Source of the DNA: Dehalococcoidia bacterium
GTDB lineage: Bacteria; Chloroflexota; Dehalococcoidia; Tepidiformales; Tepidiformaceae
NCBI GenBank assembly: GCA_023228745.1
Contig: JALOAP010000243.1
Coordinates: forward strand, 1 to 5,294
DNA: 5,294 bases
Reading direction: 5' to 3'
Shown: positions 4,830-5,294 of the stretch, piece after piece
How the letters are laid out: each line of letters starts with the position of its first letter
Numbering within the stretch: position 1 is the stretch's first letter
Notes under the pieces: model-generated
What the model was told of the DNA's origin: nothing
Seen by the model: the letters and a program-made list of their open reading frames with translations, nothing else
Database searches by the model: none
Made by a program: the position numbers and the translations under genes

Positions 4830-5294
4830 ATGTCCGCACTGATCGCCCGCCTGCCTGCCACGCGTCATCGCGACTTCCGGGCACTCTGGGGCGGGACGGC
4901 GAGCTCGAGCGTTGCCCTCTGGACCCTTCTCCTCGGGAACGCATGGATCGTCTACGAACTGAGCGACTCGTCGTTTTGGGTCGGCGTGTCCACGTTCGCC
5001 TCGATGTCGCCCTTCCTGCTGGCTCCGTTCGGGGGCGTCATCGCCGACCGGGCCGAGCGCCGGATCCTCGTGCGGGTAACGCGGCTCTGCGCACTCAGTG
5101 TGACGTCGCTGCTCTTTGTACTCGCGGTTACCGACGTGATCGCGGTGTGGATGGTGGTGGGGCTGGCGCTGGCCCAGGGCGTGGTTCGCGCGGCCGAAAT
5201 TCCTGCGGACAACGCGCTGCTGGCGAACGTCGTACCTCGAGAGGACCTCGATAACGCGGTGATGCTTTCGACGATGACGCAGCATGGGTCACGG
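4830..5294 (+). CDS. MFS transporter, N-terminal part (runs off right edge)
   Basis: From the ATG at 4830 the frame is open for 155 codons to the window edge; typical members have about 400-430 residues and 12 membrane segments. Seen: a short cytoplasmic start with RLPATRHRDFRALWGG (7-22), hydrophobic segments at about 22-44, 48-71, 81-101 and 103-123, MFS motif A as GGVIADRAERR (68-78) between segments 2 and 3, and after segment 4 the stretch ending NVVPREDLDNAVML (133-146). The LVPREDLxNA-type signature after segment 4 is typical of the EntS/MFS_3 group of exporters (enterobactin exporter, macrolide and other drug exporters), so export of a small molecule by proton antiport is the likely role. 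The substrate cannot be told. The ATG choice fits the family start and the -10 box 6 nt upstream. Confidence 0.85.
   Translation, partial: MSALIARLPATRHRDFRALWGGTASSSVALWTLLLGNAWIVYELSDSSFWVGVSTFASMSPFLLAPFGGVIADRAERRILVRVTRLCALSVTSLLFVLAVTDVIAVWMVVGLALAQGVVRAAEIPADNALLANVVPREDLDNAVMLSTMTQHGSR

Noticed and set aside
4812..5285. 157-codon minus-strand frame opposite the MFS gene
   Set aside because: Composition is a His/Arg-rich mirror of the membrane segments on the plus strand, with no family match.
1..5294. Search for tRNA, CRISPR, insertion sequence, riboswitch or defence/toxin genes
   Set aside because: Intergenic spaces are all under 80 bp, no regularly spaced long repeats or terminal inverted repeats were seen, and all coding capacity is taken by recognised housekeeping-type families. 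No novel system is supported.

Overview
The window is a GC-rich (roughly two-thirds G+C by eye), gene-dense bacterial chromosome segment with six protein-coding genes and no mobile element, CRISPR array, rRNA or tRNA that I can see. Every gene reads as housekeeping or a common accessory family. The lineage cannot be fixed from the sequence. High GC, a RecG with a long extra N-terminal region and an apparent mix of leaderless and Shine-Dalgarno starts would fit Chloroflexota or an actinobacterium-like lineage, but this is inference only.

Layout, left to right: (1) the first 49 codons of radA on the minus strand, running off the left edge and recognised by its N-terminal four-cysteine zinc finger; (2) a divergent 77-bp intergenic region; (3) a small flavin/F420-type split-barrel (PNPOx-like) protein on the plus strand, 225-662; (4) a 37-bp convergent gap with a weak hairpin; (5) recG (minus, 700-3216, 838 aa) and, directly upstream in the same operon, a DegV/FakB-type fatty-acid-binding protein (minus, 3219-4055), separated by 2 nt; (6) a compact 63-bp divergent control region with an inverted repeat around the likely -10 box of degV; (7) rpe, ribulose-phosphate 3-epimerase (plus, GTG start, 4119-4784); (8) a 45-bp gap and then the first 155 codons of an MFS exporter (plus, 4830 to the right edge). 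No gene-free stretch exceeds 80 bp.

Functional links are loose. RadA and RecG both process branched recombination intermediates. DegV next to RecG, with Rpe close by, recalls the conserved neighbourhood in Gram-positive bacteria where rpe, rpmB, the fatty-acid kinase gene fakA and recG lie near one another; fakA itself is not in this window. The PNPOx-like protein and the transporter have no evident partner here.

I do not see a previously undescribed system. The observations most worth a second look are: three genes (radA, rpe, MFS) that lack a clear Shine-Dalgarno sequence and have a TANNNT box ending 6-7 nt before the start codon, suggesting leaderless mRNAs; the long RecG N-terminal extension with a repeated GGLDRM element; and the symmetric element in the degV/rpe intergenic region.
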